From NCBI GenBank assembly GCA_023512835.1, contig CM042088.1, positions 55,425,579-55,489,578 on the forward strand: 64,000 bases of DNA, in the 5' to 3' direction. Of this stretch, positions 50,095 to 62,795 are shown one piece after another. The translations under genes and the position numbers were made by a program. This stretch comes from Taxillus chinensis (lineage: Eukaryota > Streptophyta > Magnoliopsida > Santalales > Loranthaceae). Positions within the stretch are counted from its first letter, which is position 1; every line of letters starts with the position of its first letter. The notes under the pieces were generated by a model. That model did not search any database, was not told the DNA's origin, and worked only from the letters and a program-made list of their open reading frames with translations.

Positions 50095-50283
50095 ATGGCC
50101 TCCTCGGTTCAAATCTCAGAACAATTCTCGCTGAACCTGCTCAACCCCGGGCTGCTACAACCCACCAATTTGCGCGACTCTTCATCGCTGTCTCTGTATC
50201 GGTCCAGGGCCGCCGGGGAAGGGAGGCTGTGGAGTGTGGAGGGGACGGACGACGTAGAGGAGAGCGATAAGCATGGTATTTGA
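50095..50283 (+). other. Unidentified 62-codon open frame upstream of MCCB
   Basis: Open frame beginning MASSVQISEQFSLNLLNPGL and ending DDVEESDKHGI. GC content is higher than the surrounding AT-rich DNA, and a possible donor (GGTATTTG) lies near its end. A second GC-richer stretch lies just upstream (49850-49999, DAVNALSSISSSKIENISER). They might be exons of a truncated gene or captured gene fragments. I recognise no family. Confidence 0.25.
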
Positions 50284-50538
50284 TATTATTAGCTGACGTG
50301 GTATTTTCGGCTAAGGCTTTAAATTTAATTTTTTTTTATTACTTTTGAAAAAACAAAATTAATCAAATTTAAGCAAAAATAAAAAGTGTGAAGTGACCAG
50401 ATAACCGTCATTCACAGCGTCAGCGGCCGGAGTCCCACCGCTTCTGTGCGAGTAAGCTAAGCTGTCGTCAATTAGACGACAGACAGCTGAGACCAGCAAG
50501 CGAAGCCGAAGCTAAGCTTGGTGGAGTCATCGATCGAG

Positions 50539-53500
50539 ATGCTCAGGGTTTTGAAAAGAACACTGTCGTCTCCATCGCATTCCGGCTCAATCAAAGCCCC
50601 CATCCCACTTCTCTACCGGAGGCGAAACCACTTTGACTGTCTGGGAGTCCTTCCCGATGGTCTCGATCGCAGCTCCGATGCCTTCGCTCGCAACGCAAAG
50701 GTCATGGACGGTCTTGTGTCCCAACTCCAATCCCATATCCACAAGGTCTCACTCTCATCCCTCTCTGTCTCTCTCTCCCTCTCGAATCTCGATCGATCAT
50801 TGATCAATGATTTCAGTCCGAAGTTGTGAGTGGTTCTAGAGTTTGGTTGATTTAAGGTACTCGATGGAGGTGGAGCGGAGGCCGTGAAGAGGAACAGGGG
50901 CAGGAACAAGCTTCTCCCGAGAGAGAGGATCGATCGTCTTGTTGACCCCGGGGCTTCATTCCTCGAGCTCTCTCAGGTATTCGAATTTCTTGTATTCGTT
51001 TTCTGTGGTTGCGTGTCTGTTTTTTGACCAGTCCTTAGCCCGCAGTTTGTACGCTAGAGAAGCTGTGGGTGGCAGCATTTTTTATTCAGTTCGATTGAAT
51101 CGTAGTCTTATAATATAAGCACTTACGTAGCAGGGAAGAACAATATGTAAATTGGGATGAAAAAGGTGAAATTCATGTTTTAGTGATAAAACTGCTGGTC
51201 ATCAAAGAAAATGGTAGAGGAGTTTCCACAAATAGCATCTTCATCGCTCGGGTCAACCAATGGATCATGAACAGGAGGGAGAGACCAAGGATCCCATGGC
51301 TGTGAGAGAGCCAAGGGAAATTCGGTTTCATAAAAATTGACATCCTGATACACAAAGAATTCTTGAGTGTCTAAATCATACAAAGTCTGTCCTTTTTTCC
51401 TGCAGGAATAACCAACAAAGATACACTTACGACTTCGACCGGAGAATTTGTCACCATCACGCTATTGATTGTGTGCATAACATCAGCGACAAAATATTTT
51501 CGTGTTGACATAAGCCAGAGATTTACCAAATACTTTTTCATAGGGATTCAAATGATTAAGTAATCGAGACGGTGTTTGATTAAACAAATAACATGTTGAC
51601 AGCATGCATTCGCCCCAAAATGACATAGGTAAATGACCCCAAAACTGAAGTGCTCTAGCCACATTCATAATATGTTGGTGTTTTCTTTCAACTCGCCTAT
51701 TTTACTAAGGGATCCCCACACAAGAAGTCTCAAACACAATGCTATGCTGAGAGAAATAATCATGAAGGCAGTAAAATTCAGTGCCATTGCCAACATTAGT
51801 CTCACTTAATGAAAAACTATCCCGATGCTGCTTAGCACAAGGACAAACATCACACGCTCTTGGACTTTGACTTCTACGTAACTGACTTGTAGTTGGAATA
51901 AACTTTAACACATTCTCTGAAGGATGACCTAGACATTTGTGCCACAAATACAGTAAGGAATCACCATTGACCATCAATGCCTATACTTTTGATACACCAC
52001 CGGAAAAAATAAAATCCATCAGCTCATTCACCCGCTCCAATCAACATCCTCGTCCTCCAGTCTTGGATTGCACATTGTATTAGTAACATGAACATTGCAC
52101 TGAGAATCATCAATTAATTGGGTTACCGAAATCAAGTTGTATTTTAATTGCGGAATAAAAAGAATGTTATTAAGTTACAAACCACCATCCAAAATCACAC
52201 TTCCTTCTTTGGTTGTAACATCTTTTCCATCCGATAATTCTATCAAAACGTTGGGAATTTGTGTGACATTAATCATACAGTTTAAATTCCATGTCACATG
52301 ATTTGTTGCGCTAGTGTCGATAATCCAAGCAGTATCATTCTTACCATGAAGACGGTCCCTAATTTTGGAGGCATGTAAGGCATCTAAAAGTTGTTGCCAT
52401 TGGTCCGGTGTGATCCCTACTATACCTGCAGCACCATTCGTGAGTGAGGATGTCTGGGTTGTTCCACTTGAAGTATTAGGTTCATTGGCGAATAAAGTGG
52501 CTTTGTGTGCACGTATGGGTATACCCCTACCATGGCCACCAGATTGCTTGCCTCTGGTTATTGCCATTCCAACGCGTCCAAGTCCACGTCCACCACATGG
52601 ACGGTCCCCCCATCACTCAGGGTAGCCATGAAGTTGAAAGCATGAGGCCTCATCGTGTCCACCTTGGTGACAATGATTGCATAATTTTTCAGATTTTCCA
52701 ACAAGTGGAGGCTTGCCACACGCATCAAAGGTGAGTCTGAATGCCATGAGGTTGTCACGAGGCACATGAGCGGAGGACTCCCCTCTTCGCAGGGTCTCAT
52801 TGTGGATCAATCATTGATAAGCTTGATCTATGTTTAGTAAAGGGTCCTACGAAAGCAAAGTCGATCTAATGGAAGCAAAAGCCCCATTAAGTCCAATAAG
52901 AAAATGATGCAGGTAATCTTTATCACGTAAATCAGTCACTTGCTTATTAATATTGCTTGTACGGCCACCAAAGGTGCAAGATGAAGTCTTGACATAGGCC
53001 ACACGTTCATCCTGAATACGAGATGAACGCCAAGTAGGTCGACATTTTTTCGTCCTTTCCTTGCTTGCATTCTCCAAGAGAGGCCTTTAAAAGACAAATA
53101 CGAGGCCTGTTCACAACAAAAAATTATTGCCATAGATGATTCCACAATGTTTGTGCATCATCATAGTAAGAAAGAGTAGAACGTAAAGACGGCTCGATAG
53201 TATTTAGCAACCATGCAATAAGCATTGAATGAACTGCTATTCAGTTCTCTAATTTCTGAGCCGTTGTTGGCTTTAAAATTTTTCCTGCCACAAAATCATA
53301 TTTTCTTTTTGCTTGTAACGAGGTATGAATTGCCCTCGCCCATTCATCATAATTTGGGCTACACAATTGGATTGGTGCAATCACGTTGTCAGGATCATCA
53401 CTCAACCCAAGAAAATAGATCATATCCATCTTCTTCTCATCACCTCCTGCCATAGGCGCACATGGAGGGTGATGTTGAACAAATGCTCACAAACCAAGCT

Positions 53501-56500
53501 TGGATACCATGATAAAAATGTTCATACCTTCCACCAGTACATCAAGAACAAGGGTGGATCTACCACCAGACCAAGGTGGGGAAATGCCCACCATCAATTT
53601 AAATTCATTAATATATTATTATTATTATTATATTTAAAATTAAAAGGCCCAGCCCAAATATTAAACTCTTACGCGCCGCTAAGCGTTCCTCGGCTAACAA
53701 CAAGTCTTCTATCGGCTCCCCCTCTCTCTCCCCAATACCGTTGTCGTTGTCGAGTAGCCATCCCACAAGACCTTCAGGATCAACCACAAGACCTTCAGGA
53801 CCGATAATACCATCAGGTCTCTCTCTCCCTCTCTCCCTCTCTCCCTCTCTCCCTCTTTCTCTCTCTCCCTGATTTTTATTATAAAAATATTAGAATCAAT
53901 GATTTTTACAATTATATATTGGGTTCAATAAATTGCACAGGGGCTAAGGGGCATATGACGATGAAGAAGCTGCTGCTCGTATCTACGATCTCGCTACCCT
54001 CAAGTACTGTACATATATTTGCATGTTATCATTATCAGATTTATATCACTTTATGTATAATGTATTTATATATTATATTAATAAATAATAATGGCCTAAT
54101 AAATTACTTACCAATTAAGCATGAATTTTAATCTTACAGCATAATTAAATTAGTATTTTACATCCAAACAACAACAAATTGAGTGTGACTACTAGTCGGC
54201 TTAAGGTACAACTTTTAATATCTAAAAATTTAAATTATGATTTGTAAATTGTATTTATAAATTATAATTTGTTAATTATATTTGTGATTATGGCATGTAA
54301 TTTGTTTTTATAAATGTTAAATTATAATTTATGATGGGCTAATTTTATTTTATAAACATTATTTTTCTTTTAATATTTTTGAAATAGTAATGGAGAAATA
54401 TTTTAAAAGAAAGTCAGAAGTAGAATTATCACAACCCACTGCAACAAAAAGAGTTGATAACTCTTATTTCTCGGAAAAAAGAGTTGATAATTCTTCATCA
54501 AAACAAGATCAAATTGAAATTAATTTGGAAGATCTTCCATCTGATCCGCGCTTACGACTTTGAATTACGGATTATCATCTTAATGATCGAGATCAAGTTC
54601 GTAGAACATATGCACAAAAGAAAGCTTGCCAACCCAAGGAATATAATTTTTCATACAAAACATATGGTGCTAATAAGCGACGGTTCAACAAAGGTTGGTT
54701 TACTCAATTCAATTAGCTCGAGTATACCATAGCAAAAGATGTTACATTTTGTTTATATTGCTATCTCTTTAAACGTGATGTTAGAGAACAAGCTGGTGGT
54801 GACACATTTGTTATTGAAGGCTTCTCAAATTTGAAGTGTCCAGAAAAGCTTAGAATTCATGAACGAAGAATCAATAGTTCTTACAATCAAGCTAGGAGAA
54901 TGTTTGAGAATCTATTAAAGTCAAGTCAAAGCATTCAATCATTTCATTTTAAGCAGACAGACTAAGCTCGAATTGAGTATCGGATTCTCTTAAATGCATC
55001 AATTAATTGTATTTGATTTCTTTTAATGCAAGGGCTTGCATTCCGTGATCGTGATAAATCAGAGGATTCAAGTAATCAAGGAAACTTTTTGGAGCTTTTA
55101 AAATTTCTTGCAGACCACAATGAAGATATCAAAGCTGTTATATTAAGAAATGCTCTCGAAAATAATATGATGATTTCTTCTGCGATTTAGAAGACATTAT
55201 AAGTGCAGCATTAGTCAAGACTTCTAATGCTATTATTATGGAGCTTGAGGATGTATTTTTTTCTATTCTTGTTTATGAATCTCGTGATATATCAACAAAG
55301 GAGCAAGGTTGTTGCATTGTGATATGTTGATAAGAAAGGTCATGTTTTTGAGCGTTTTTTAGGCATTCAACATGTTACTGATACTAGTGTTCTCTCACTC
55401 AAGGTAGCAATTGATTTATTTTGTAGGCATGGATTAAGCTTGTCTAGATTGTGTGAGCAAGGTTATGATAGAGCTAGTAATACGCAAGGTCAGTTCAATG
55501 GTCTTAAAACTCTTATAATGAAGGAGAATGAAAGTGCATATTATGTGCATTGTTTTGCTCATCAATTGCAATTGGCACTTATAGCTGTGGCAAAAATAAT
55601 AATAAAGTTGCCACATTTTTTTACTTTGTTGTAAATGTCGTGAATATTGTTGGAGGTTCATGCAAACGTCTAGATTTTCTTAAGGAAAGGCAACCAGCTA
55701 GAATAGTTGAATCGGTTCAAATTAGGAAAACTAAGGAAAAACATCTAATTTTTTTTGCGACTTTTGACAAGCAAAAACTTATTCGCTTTGGCTAATTTTA
55801 TTCAGAAGATTTTTCTTCCTCGAGCATAATACTTTCCGATCAGCTTGATAATTATATTCTTGATGTACATTCTACCATTGAGTTTTCAAAACTTGAAGGA
55901 ATTTGTGATCTTGCTCGAGAAAATGATTAAGACTAGCAAAAATATGGTATATGTATTAGTTTATTTGTTAGTGACTTTGGCATTAACTTTACTAATTGCT
56001 ACTGCCATTGTGGAAAGAGCATTCTCTACTATGAAGATTGTGAAGAATCGATTGCTAGTCGAATGAGTGACCCGTGGATGAATGATAGTTTGATTGACTA
56101 CATAGAAAAAGACATTTTCATAGCATTGATAATGAAGTTATCATGCAATGATTTCAAAATATGAATACACGTAGAAATCAACTGTAAAAGGTTATGATAA
56201 ACTTTTTATTTGTTATTTTTTTATATATGAACGATAAAATTGGACTTTTATTTTATTTTTTGTGTTATATATATTAAATTGTAAAATTTGAAATTTCAAA
56301 TACAAAAGTCGCCCACCCTATGTGAAATTTTTGGATCTGCCCCTAATCAAGAATATATATATATGTCAGAACTCCATAATAGTTTACGGTCTAAAATAGG
56401 AATTGTGTCTAAATGTAAATAGAATCCTAAATAATTAATATGGCTATATTTTGCAGTGTGGGCAATAGCCACTCTCCTGTACTAGCAAAACAATAAAGAG

Positions 56501-59500
56501 GATCTCAACGTTTAGATAATCAGTTAATGTTTGTTGAGAGTTCACAAAGAAGAAAGGTCTTCATCTGAAGGAAATCAGTTTGCCCTTTCAAACGCGGCAT
56601 GTTGATTCAACATGGAAGTAAGTAAAGTGATAGCCTACATCCGTACTTCAAAGCTGACAGAAGGTAACTCATAATAAAATTTGGTGTTTTAAGGACTCTT
56701 CTAGTGTAATGTTTTGTTAATGTGTTGGGAAGTTGTCGTGTTGGCTGTCCCATGTTTGAGTCCTACAAGTAGTAGTTGTCTCTACCTTATTTATGAGATG
56801 CTAATCTAATTTCTAAAAACATGTTATTGTAGTAAAATGTTTAAGAGTTTATCATTTTTTCTCTGGTGAGTAGTGACTGCATCCTTCTTTGGTGCAAATC
56901 GTCATATATTTTATTATAAGCACATGCTTTACTTGTAAAGCTTGCAGGTCATGAGCTATATGAAGAATCCCTACCATCTGGTGGTATAATCACAGGAATA
57001 GGGCCAGTGCATGGACAGCTCTGTATGTTTGTGGCAAATGATCCCACTGTCAAGGGGGGGACTTATTATCCCATCACCATTAAAAAACATTTAAGGGCAC
57101 AAGAGATTGCCTTACGTTGCAAATTACCATGCATCTATCTTGTCGACAGTGGAGGTGCTTATCTTCCAAGGCAGGCTGAAGTCTTCCCCGACAGAGATAA
57201 CTTTGGAAGAATTTTCTTTAACCAAGCGTTGATGTCTGCTGAAGGTATACCTCAGATTGCACTGGTATTAGGTTCTTGCACTGCTGGAGGTGCCTACATA
57301 CCGGCAATGGCTGATGAGAGTGTAATGGTCAAAGGAAACGGTACCATATTTCTAGCTGGGCCCCCACTAGTGAAGGTTAGTACAGGTCATTCTCCTGCTC
57401 TGAAGTGCTTTGGGCTGTAATTTTGAAGTCTGTGTCATGATGTATTTTTATCTCTGGCATGTCTTAGTTATTATTATGAAGTAGAAGCATCTGTATGCAT
57501 GTGTTCGTTTATCATGAAATCTTTTGATATGTCTATGTTGGTTTTAATTTTTTTTTATTTACTTATTTTATATTTGTAAGTTATTGCTTTGAGCCATTAT
57601 TTTCAGTAGTTTTAGAAAGTGGTGATTGTGTGTAATGCAGTGGATAGTTTTTCCTTTATTTTTTGGCTTATGTTTTATTTTAAATACTTAGTTTCCTTTG
57701 ATAGGTTGATGAATAAATGAATGATAGACTAGAATTTCAAAAAGATGGAGTATCTTTCAAGATGATTTTCCATCTTGAATTTGCCCTTATATCTTACATT
57801 TTTATTTTTATTTTGTACGTATCTTCTTGATCGCATTTGAGATATTAGTCCTGGAACTTTTGCTAGGCTGCTACAGGCGAGGAAGTCTCAGCTGAGGAAT
57901 TGGGGGGTGCAGCCATGCATTGTAAGACATCAGGTGTTGCAGATTATTTTGCACAAGGTATTCTCCTCATGTTACTCTGTATTGTCCTCAAATGAGGACC
58001 TCTTGAGATTACGATGTTCTACATCTACCCATTGCATTTTAACTTCATCGTTGGTTTTTTGTTGAGAATTTTCCATGGTAGCAATGAAGTTTAGCTGCGA
58101 AATCTGGAACTGTGGTCACTTAACTTCATTAGCTTCTCTTACACCTGTAGACAGCTGGGTCATAATCTGATGGTGCATTGTGCATTTGGCACTTAACTTT
58201 GTTACAATATTCATTGTCTTTATCTATTTATAGAGATGTGTTGGCTCTTGATGTGAAACCTTATAATTCTTCGCTGCATCTTGCTTCATCTTCTAAGTAT
58301 GGTAAGAGAATCTTTCATCGAATCTGCAACTGTAATGTGTCATATATTTGACAATCGGTTACTTGATATCGAATAGGAATACTCCACGTCATTGCTTTAC
58401 TGTTCACAAGTATCGGTGGATGAATAGTTCATATATCAAGTGTTAACTCTCAAGTCAAGGCGGTCAAACATTAGAATGTGAAGTTACAAAATAAGATTGC
58501 ATCGATCCTCTATGTACAACTCTGTTACTATTATTCGGATTTATTATGTTAATATGGGCATGTATACTGATTCAATATTTCTTGTATTGAAGATAACTAC
58601 GCTGGTGGGCAAATGTAGCCCTTAAAATAGAATGCAGATGTAGGTATAATGCTATGTATAAAGTTTCAGCAGAAAGTATCTAAAAATCTAGTGCTTTAAA
58701 TTGTGCTTCAGGCTTATCATGCCTATGAAATAGATGTTTAGAAACTGGAACAATGGAACACACACACACACACACTCTCTCTCTCTCTCTCTACAGTTTA
58801 TAATACAATATGTGATTTTATGCTTCTTTTTTAGATGAACTGCATGGGCTTGCTATTGGGAGAAACATTGTAAAGAACTTGTATATGGCCTGTAGACAAG
58901 TTCAGGAGCATAGAATGCAACATACTTCCACTGGATATGAAGAACCACTGTATGATGTAAAAGAGCTCCGTTCCATTGCACCAGTTGATCACAAACAAAC
59001 CTTTGACATCAGATCAGTAATAGCTCGCATTGTTGATGGAAGTAAATTTGACGAATTCAAGAAATTGTATGGCACTGTGAGGAAAATTTGGAATCACTAT
59101 AACTCCTATATAATATATTTTGAGCAAATAATTTTGATTTGGCCATTCTGATGATATTTTCTGCAGACTCTTATAACTGGTTTTGCTAAAATTTACGGAC
59201 AACCTGTGGGAATTCTTGGAAACAATGGGATTTTGTTTAATGAATCTGCCCTAAAAGGAGCTCATTTTATTGAATTATGTTGTCAAAGAAATATCCCCTT
59301 GATATTTCTGCAGAATATCACTGGTTTTATGGTATGTGGTTTTACTGCTTTGTGATATATATATATATATATATATACATATATTCCTAAAATGAGGAAT
59401 GCACATTGAATTTATGCCACATGGTTTTATGTATTCATCCTTCTGTATGTAGGTTGGGTCGAGGTCTGAGGCTGGTGGTATTGCAAAATCTGGTGCAAAA

Positions 59501-60901
59501 ATGGTGATGGCAGTATCCTGTGCAAAGGTTGACTTCACTTTATTTTAAGTTGCTTGAAGTTGATGCTCCTCTTATCATGTAATGTATTGGCAGCCAAGTT
59601 TTTGGCCAAAATTTATCAGCAAAATTTGAATTTGTAATTTATTAATAATTATTGAACACCACAAGAAAGGGGAAAATTAATTTGAGATAGATAATTTAAC
59701 CCTCAAATCTCATTGTTGAGATTTCTTGGATAATCAAATAAGTGCTTGTACAGGTTCCTAAAATTACAGTTATTGTTGGTGGAAGCTTTGGTGCTGGAAA
59801 CTATGCTATGTGTGGGCGCGCGTACAGTCCTAATTTCATGTTCCTTTGGCCTAATGCTAGAATTTCAGTAATGGGCGGTGCACAGGTAGTCTTTTATATA
59901 GATTTTTTATATATACTTATCTTTACAAGGGTTTTATATGGCATGTCTTAATGACATCATGCATAAGTTTTGTCGCTTAATAAATCAGAACCTGCTACGT
60001 ATTTATATTTATTTCCTTTCTTTTATTTAGGCATTACCTTGTTGTTGCCTAAGTATAAATGTTGAATATTTCTCTATGCTTGCAAGTTCTTTTTTTTTTT
60101 TTTGGCTACATAGTTTGTTGGCTTAGATTGAGAGCATTTGCTGCTGTTTCTTTTCTTGGTCCTTCATGTTTATATTTTTGTGGGGAAATTTTAACATATG
60201 GGCAATGTTATAGAACCAGACGATTTCAACACAAATTAGTGAAAAGATAATGCGGCATAAAACTCACCATCGGATAAAATATATCTTCAGCTGACTTTAT
60301 AAATCCAATGGTTTCGTGTCATCTTATTCTTTCACTAAATAGTCCGAAAATTGTTTGGGCCTCTATTATTAAAACATATTGCTTTGCACTCCCACTTCCT
60401 GTAACCTCCTTTGGGCATATGAATGATGACAAACCATGCTAGTCTCTCTTCTGATTGTTACAGTTACTCTCTGTTATTTTTTTTTCTCCTCCCGTCTTTT
60501 TGGAATGATCTTGATCTTGATAAACTTGTTGAATTTGTTTCCTGGAATGTTGTAGGCTGCGGGAGTACTCTCACAAATAGAAAAGAGCAGCAAAAAAAAG
60601 CAAGGCATCCAGGTAAAGTCATCTTCCTCTAATATATGTTTTGAGTCCTTGCAGCAATTTATATTTTGCACATTTGGTTGCCTGGGATTTGATACAGTGG
60701 AGTGTGGAAGAGGAGGACGACTTCAAAGCAAAGGTTGTGCAGTCATACGAGAGAGAAGGAAGTCCTTACTACTCTACATCAAGACTGTGGGATGATGGAA
60801 TCCTTGACCCCGCGGACACGCGAAAGGTCTTAGGTCTTTGCCTCTCTGCATCCGTGAATCGTTCGCCTGATGAAACGAGGTATGGTGTATTTAGAATGTA
60901 G
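50539..60901 (+). CDS. MCCB: Methylcrotonoyl-CoA carboxylase beta subunit, mitochondrial
   Basis: Carboxyltransferase subunit of the biotin enzyme that carboxylates 3-methylcrotonyl-CoA in mitochondrial leucine breakdown; partners with the biotinylated alpha subunit. Ten exons: 50539-50745, 50857-50976, 56941-57375, 57867-57957, 58835-59076, 59167-59331, 59453-59527, 59754-59885, 60556-60612, 60698-60901; 1728 nt, 575 aa, near the usual plant length. The N-terminus ([17 protein letters not shown]) looks like a mitochondrial presequence. Family blocks in order: [99 protein letters not shown]-like [48 protein letters not shown], and the C-terminus YGVFRM. No disruptions. Intron 2 (about 6 kb) is inflated by transposons. 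Confidence 0.97.
53819..53870. repeat. (CTCTCCCT)n microsatellite
   Basis: Pyrimidine-rich tandem repeat inside the hAT element, preceded by a short duplication of ACAAGACCTTCAGGA. Confidence 0.95.
54390..56163 (+). pseudogene. hAT transposase pseudogene (zf-TTF, DUF4371, dimerisation)
   Basis: Starts [20 protein letters not shown]. Recognisable parts: a TTF-type zinc finger region ([38 protein letters not shown]), a DUF4371-type region ([30 protein letters not shown]) near 55440-55600, and a C-terminal hAT dimerisation motif ([19 protein letters not shown]) near 56000-56050 continuing after a frameshift as [20 protein letters not shown]. Multiple stops and shifts, and much of the RNase H-like catalytic region between about 55790 and 55840 is missing, so it is non-functional. 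Confidence 0.85.
57958..58834 (+). other. MCCB intron 4
   Basis: Ordinary AT-rich intron of 877 bp. An (AC)n(TC)n microsatellite lies at 58758-58793. Introns 3 (57376-57866) and 8 (59886-60555) likewise hold nothing recognisable. Confidence 0.8.
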
Positions 60902-62795
60902 AATGCAGTCAACTGCTGTGTATAGCACCCCCTATTTTGCCACACAAATGCTGGCCTACGAATGAGTTAAACAGTTCATCCTCTGCATTGTACGCAACTG
61001 TTTATATTAATAAAAAGCCTTTGTTCATTTTATATTAATGGGGAAGATTACATGCCACCGAGCAAGGAATTTGTTCTACTCAAGCTGTAATTTCATATTT
61101 TTATGTTGAGCGCCCAGTTTTGATGATTTTTTTTTTTGGCGGACTTGTATTGCTGGTGGAGAAATGAATAATTTGGGGGCACGCTCAGTTAGGGTGCATT
61201 TTGAGTTTTGATGTTTCAAGTTCCGACCCAGCAGCTACTTCATGGTTGTGATCATATTCATAGTTAGGCGTCTGTTGTAACGGTGAGCAAACCGGAATGG
61301 GGCACCCCTCCTCATTCTGTTCCGGTAGAAATTTCACTCCGTTCCGAGCCATGTCATGACGTTGATACTTACATTTTTTAGTAGGAAAAACGTTTTTTTG
61401 GGGGGCACATGATAAACGAAGTACTTGGGCTCATCGCGCTGCCACCGCTGTGTCGTTTTGCTATCATGCTGAATCAACGTTCCCAGAGTTTTACCAATCT
61501 CCTTCGAAGGCACTACATTCTGAAGAAATCTGTGGCATCAGAGGGGATCTCAGCCGTATAGGATTTGGAGCTTCGCGCGAATCTTTTTTTTTTCCCCCAA
61601 ATCCAGGGAACATATCTAGTAAGCAAATGTGGTCGTCTGGATAATCTAACTTGCTTGAGGGGCCAAAACCACATCAGGCTAATCTGTTTGTTTGACCATT
61701 CTAAACTAGGACTAGGTTGGATATGAAATTTCTTATCTGCTCGAGTGTCATGTGTTAAATTAGGGGATCATATTAACACGAAAATTGTACTGAAATCTAA
61801 CAACAGCCCATCAATCTTCTTCCGATCGGATCGTGTGTGATTCAAACCCGTTTCAAGTGAGTTCAGGTTAAGATGAGTGAGAGCATAGACTTTTTTTTGT
61901 TAGTTTAAAGAGATAATTCAATTAAAATATCTTAAAATTATGCTTTTTAAACTTTCTATTATAATTAAAATTTTAACAAAATAAATAGTAACTCTTTAAA
62001 TTTAATCAAATACTATTTACTATCTCTATTTATTGAAATATTATATTTTCTCTCATTATATTTTTTTTCTTTTCATATTTACTTTTTCATTTTAAAAGTA
62101 ATATTTTAATGAAAAAATGATTAAAATAGAAATATTAAAAAGTGTGCTTGAATTGTTAAAATATATATATATATATATACTTTTAATTATTTTGAAGTGA
62201 CAAATTTGAAGAATCTATAGCGAATCCTCTAAGCCAGATCGATCATTTTAAGTTAAGCTATTTTAAAAAACCTTGAAAAAAGCCAGAATTGTCCACGGTA
62301 CCACCGGTTAAATTATTTCTTTATATACTTTCAGATCCCATAATAATTTTCTTTTAGTTATCTAAAATAATTTTTCCTTCTTTTATTTGATTTCAAAATT
62401 TCTAATTTATATTAATATAAAATTATTTCTTTATTCACCCACTAAAACAAAATTATAACCACATTGTCCTTACCTTTTTCACAAACCCAAATAATTACGG
62501 GCAATGCTAATGGCACACTCATTGTCATCTGCTAATTATTATAACTTATATTATTATTTTTAAATAAGTATTTTACTTTTTTTTATTTTTTTTTATTTTT
62601 ACCCTATCCAATACCCCGCCACCCTACACGGCTACAGTGCCCTACCTGCGCTCCAATTACCTCCATATATTCCATTTCTCGCAAATGAACCCCTCATTAA
62701 TTTGGAGAGCCTTTATGTTACTACACTGCCCTCACCCAAAAACTATCACAGACAGTCTACTGATAGTGTGTAGTATCTCTGCAGAAGCGGCGGCC
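60902..62795. other. Intergenic region between MCCB and the DJ-1 gene
   Basis: MCCB 3' UTR to about 61050, then unassigned sequence. 61280-61640 is slightly GC-richer with no clear coding potential. 61880-62220 is AT-rich with an (AT)n run at 62160-62180. GGGCAATGCTAATGGCAC near 62499 resembles the ends of common plant MITEs but no partner end was found. The DJ-1 promoter should lie in about 62450-62790. Confidence 0.55.
61009..61014 (+). terminator. Likely MCCB poly(A) signal AATAAA
   Basis: AATAAA lies 108 bp after the MCCB stop codon, followed by T-rich sequence, as in plant 3' ends. Only sequence-based. Confidence 0.5.

Larger units (their letters stand above)
53549..56345 (+). mobile_element. 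hAT DNA transposon with perfect 8-bp target duplication
   Basis: A 2797-bp element flanked by identical ATCAAGAA (53541-53548 and 56346-56353). Terminal inverted repeats: CAAGGGTGGATCTA left, TAGGGGCAGATCCA right (reverse complement), 10 of 14 matching. Internal plus-strand text encodes a TTF-type/hAT transposase, listed separately. The element sits in the 5' LTR region of the Copia copy. A CTCTCTCCCT-type microsatellite lies at 53819-53870. Confidence 0.9.
51150..56480 (-). mobile_element. Truncated Copia retrotransposon in MCCB intron 2, hit by a hAT
   Basis: The minus strand carries a Copia Gag start ([17 protein letters not shown] then [19 protein letters not shown]) at 53453-53241, a protease-like motif ([15 protein letters not shown] at about 52340), a GAG-pre-integrase block ([17 protein letters not shown]) at about 51955 and integrase pieces ([20 protein letters not shown]) at 51668-51483. 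GCTTGGATACCA near 53500 is the complement of a primer binding site, so the 5' LTR begins near 53512. That LTR region is split at 53549-56345 by a hAT element. RT and RNase H and the 3' LTR are absent. Frames are broken. Confidence 0.75.
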
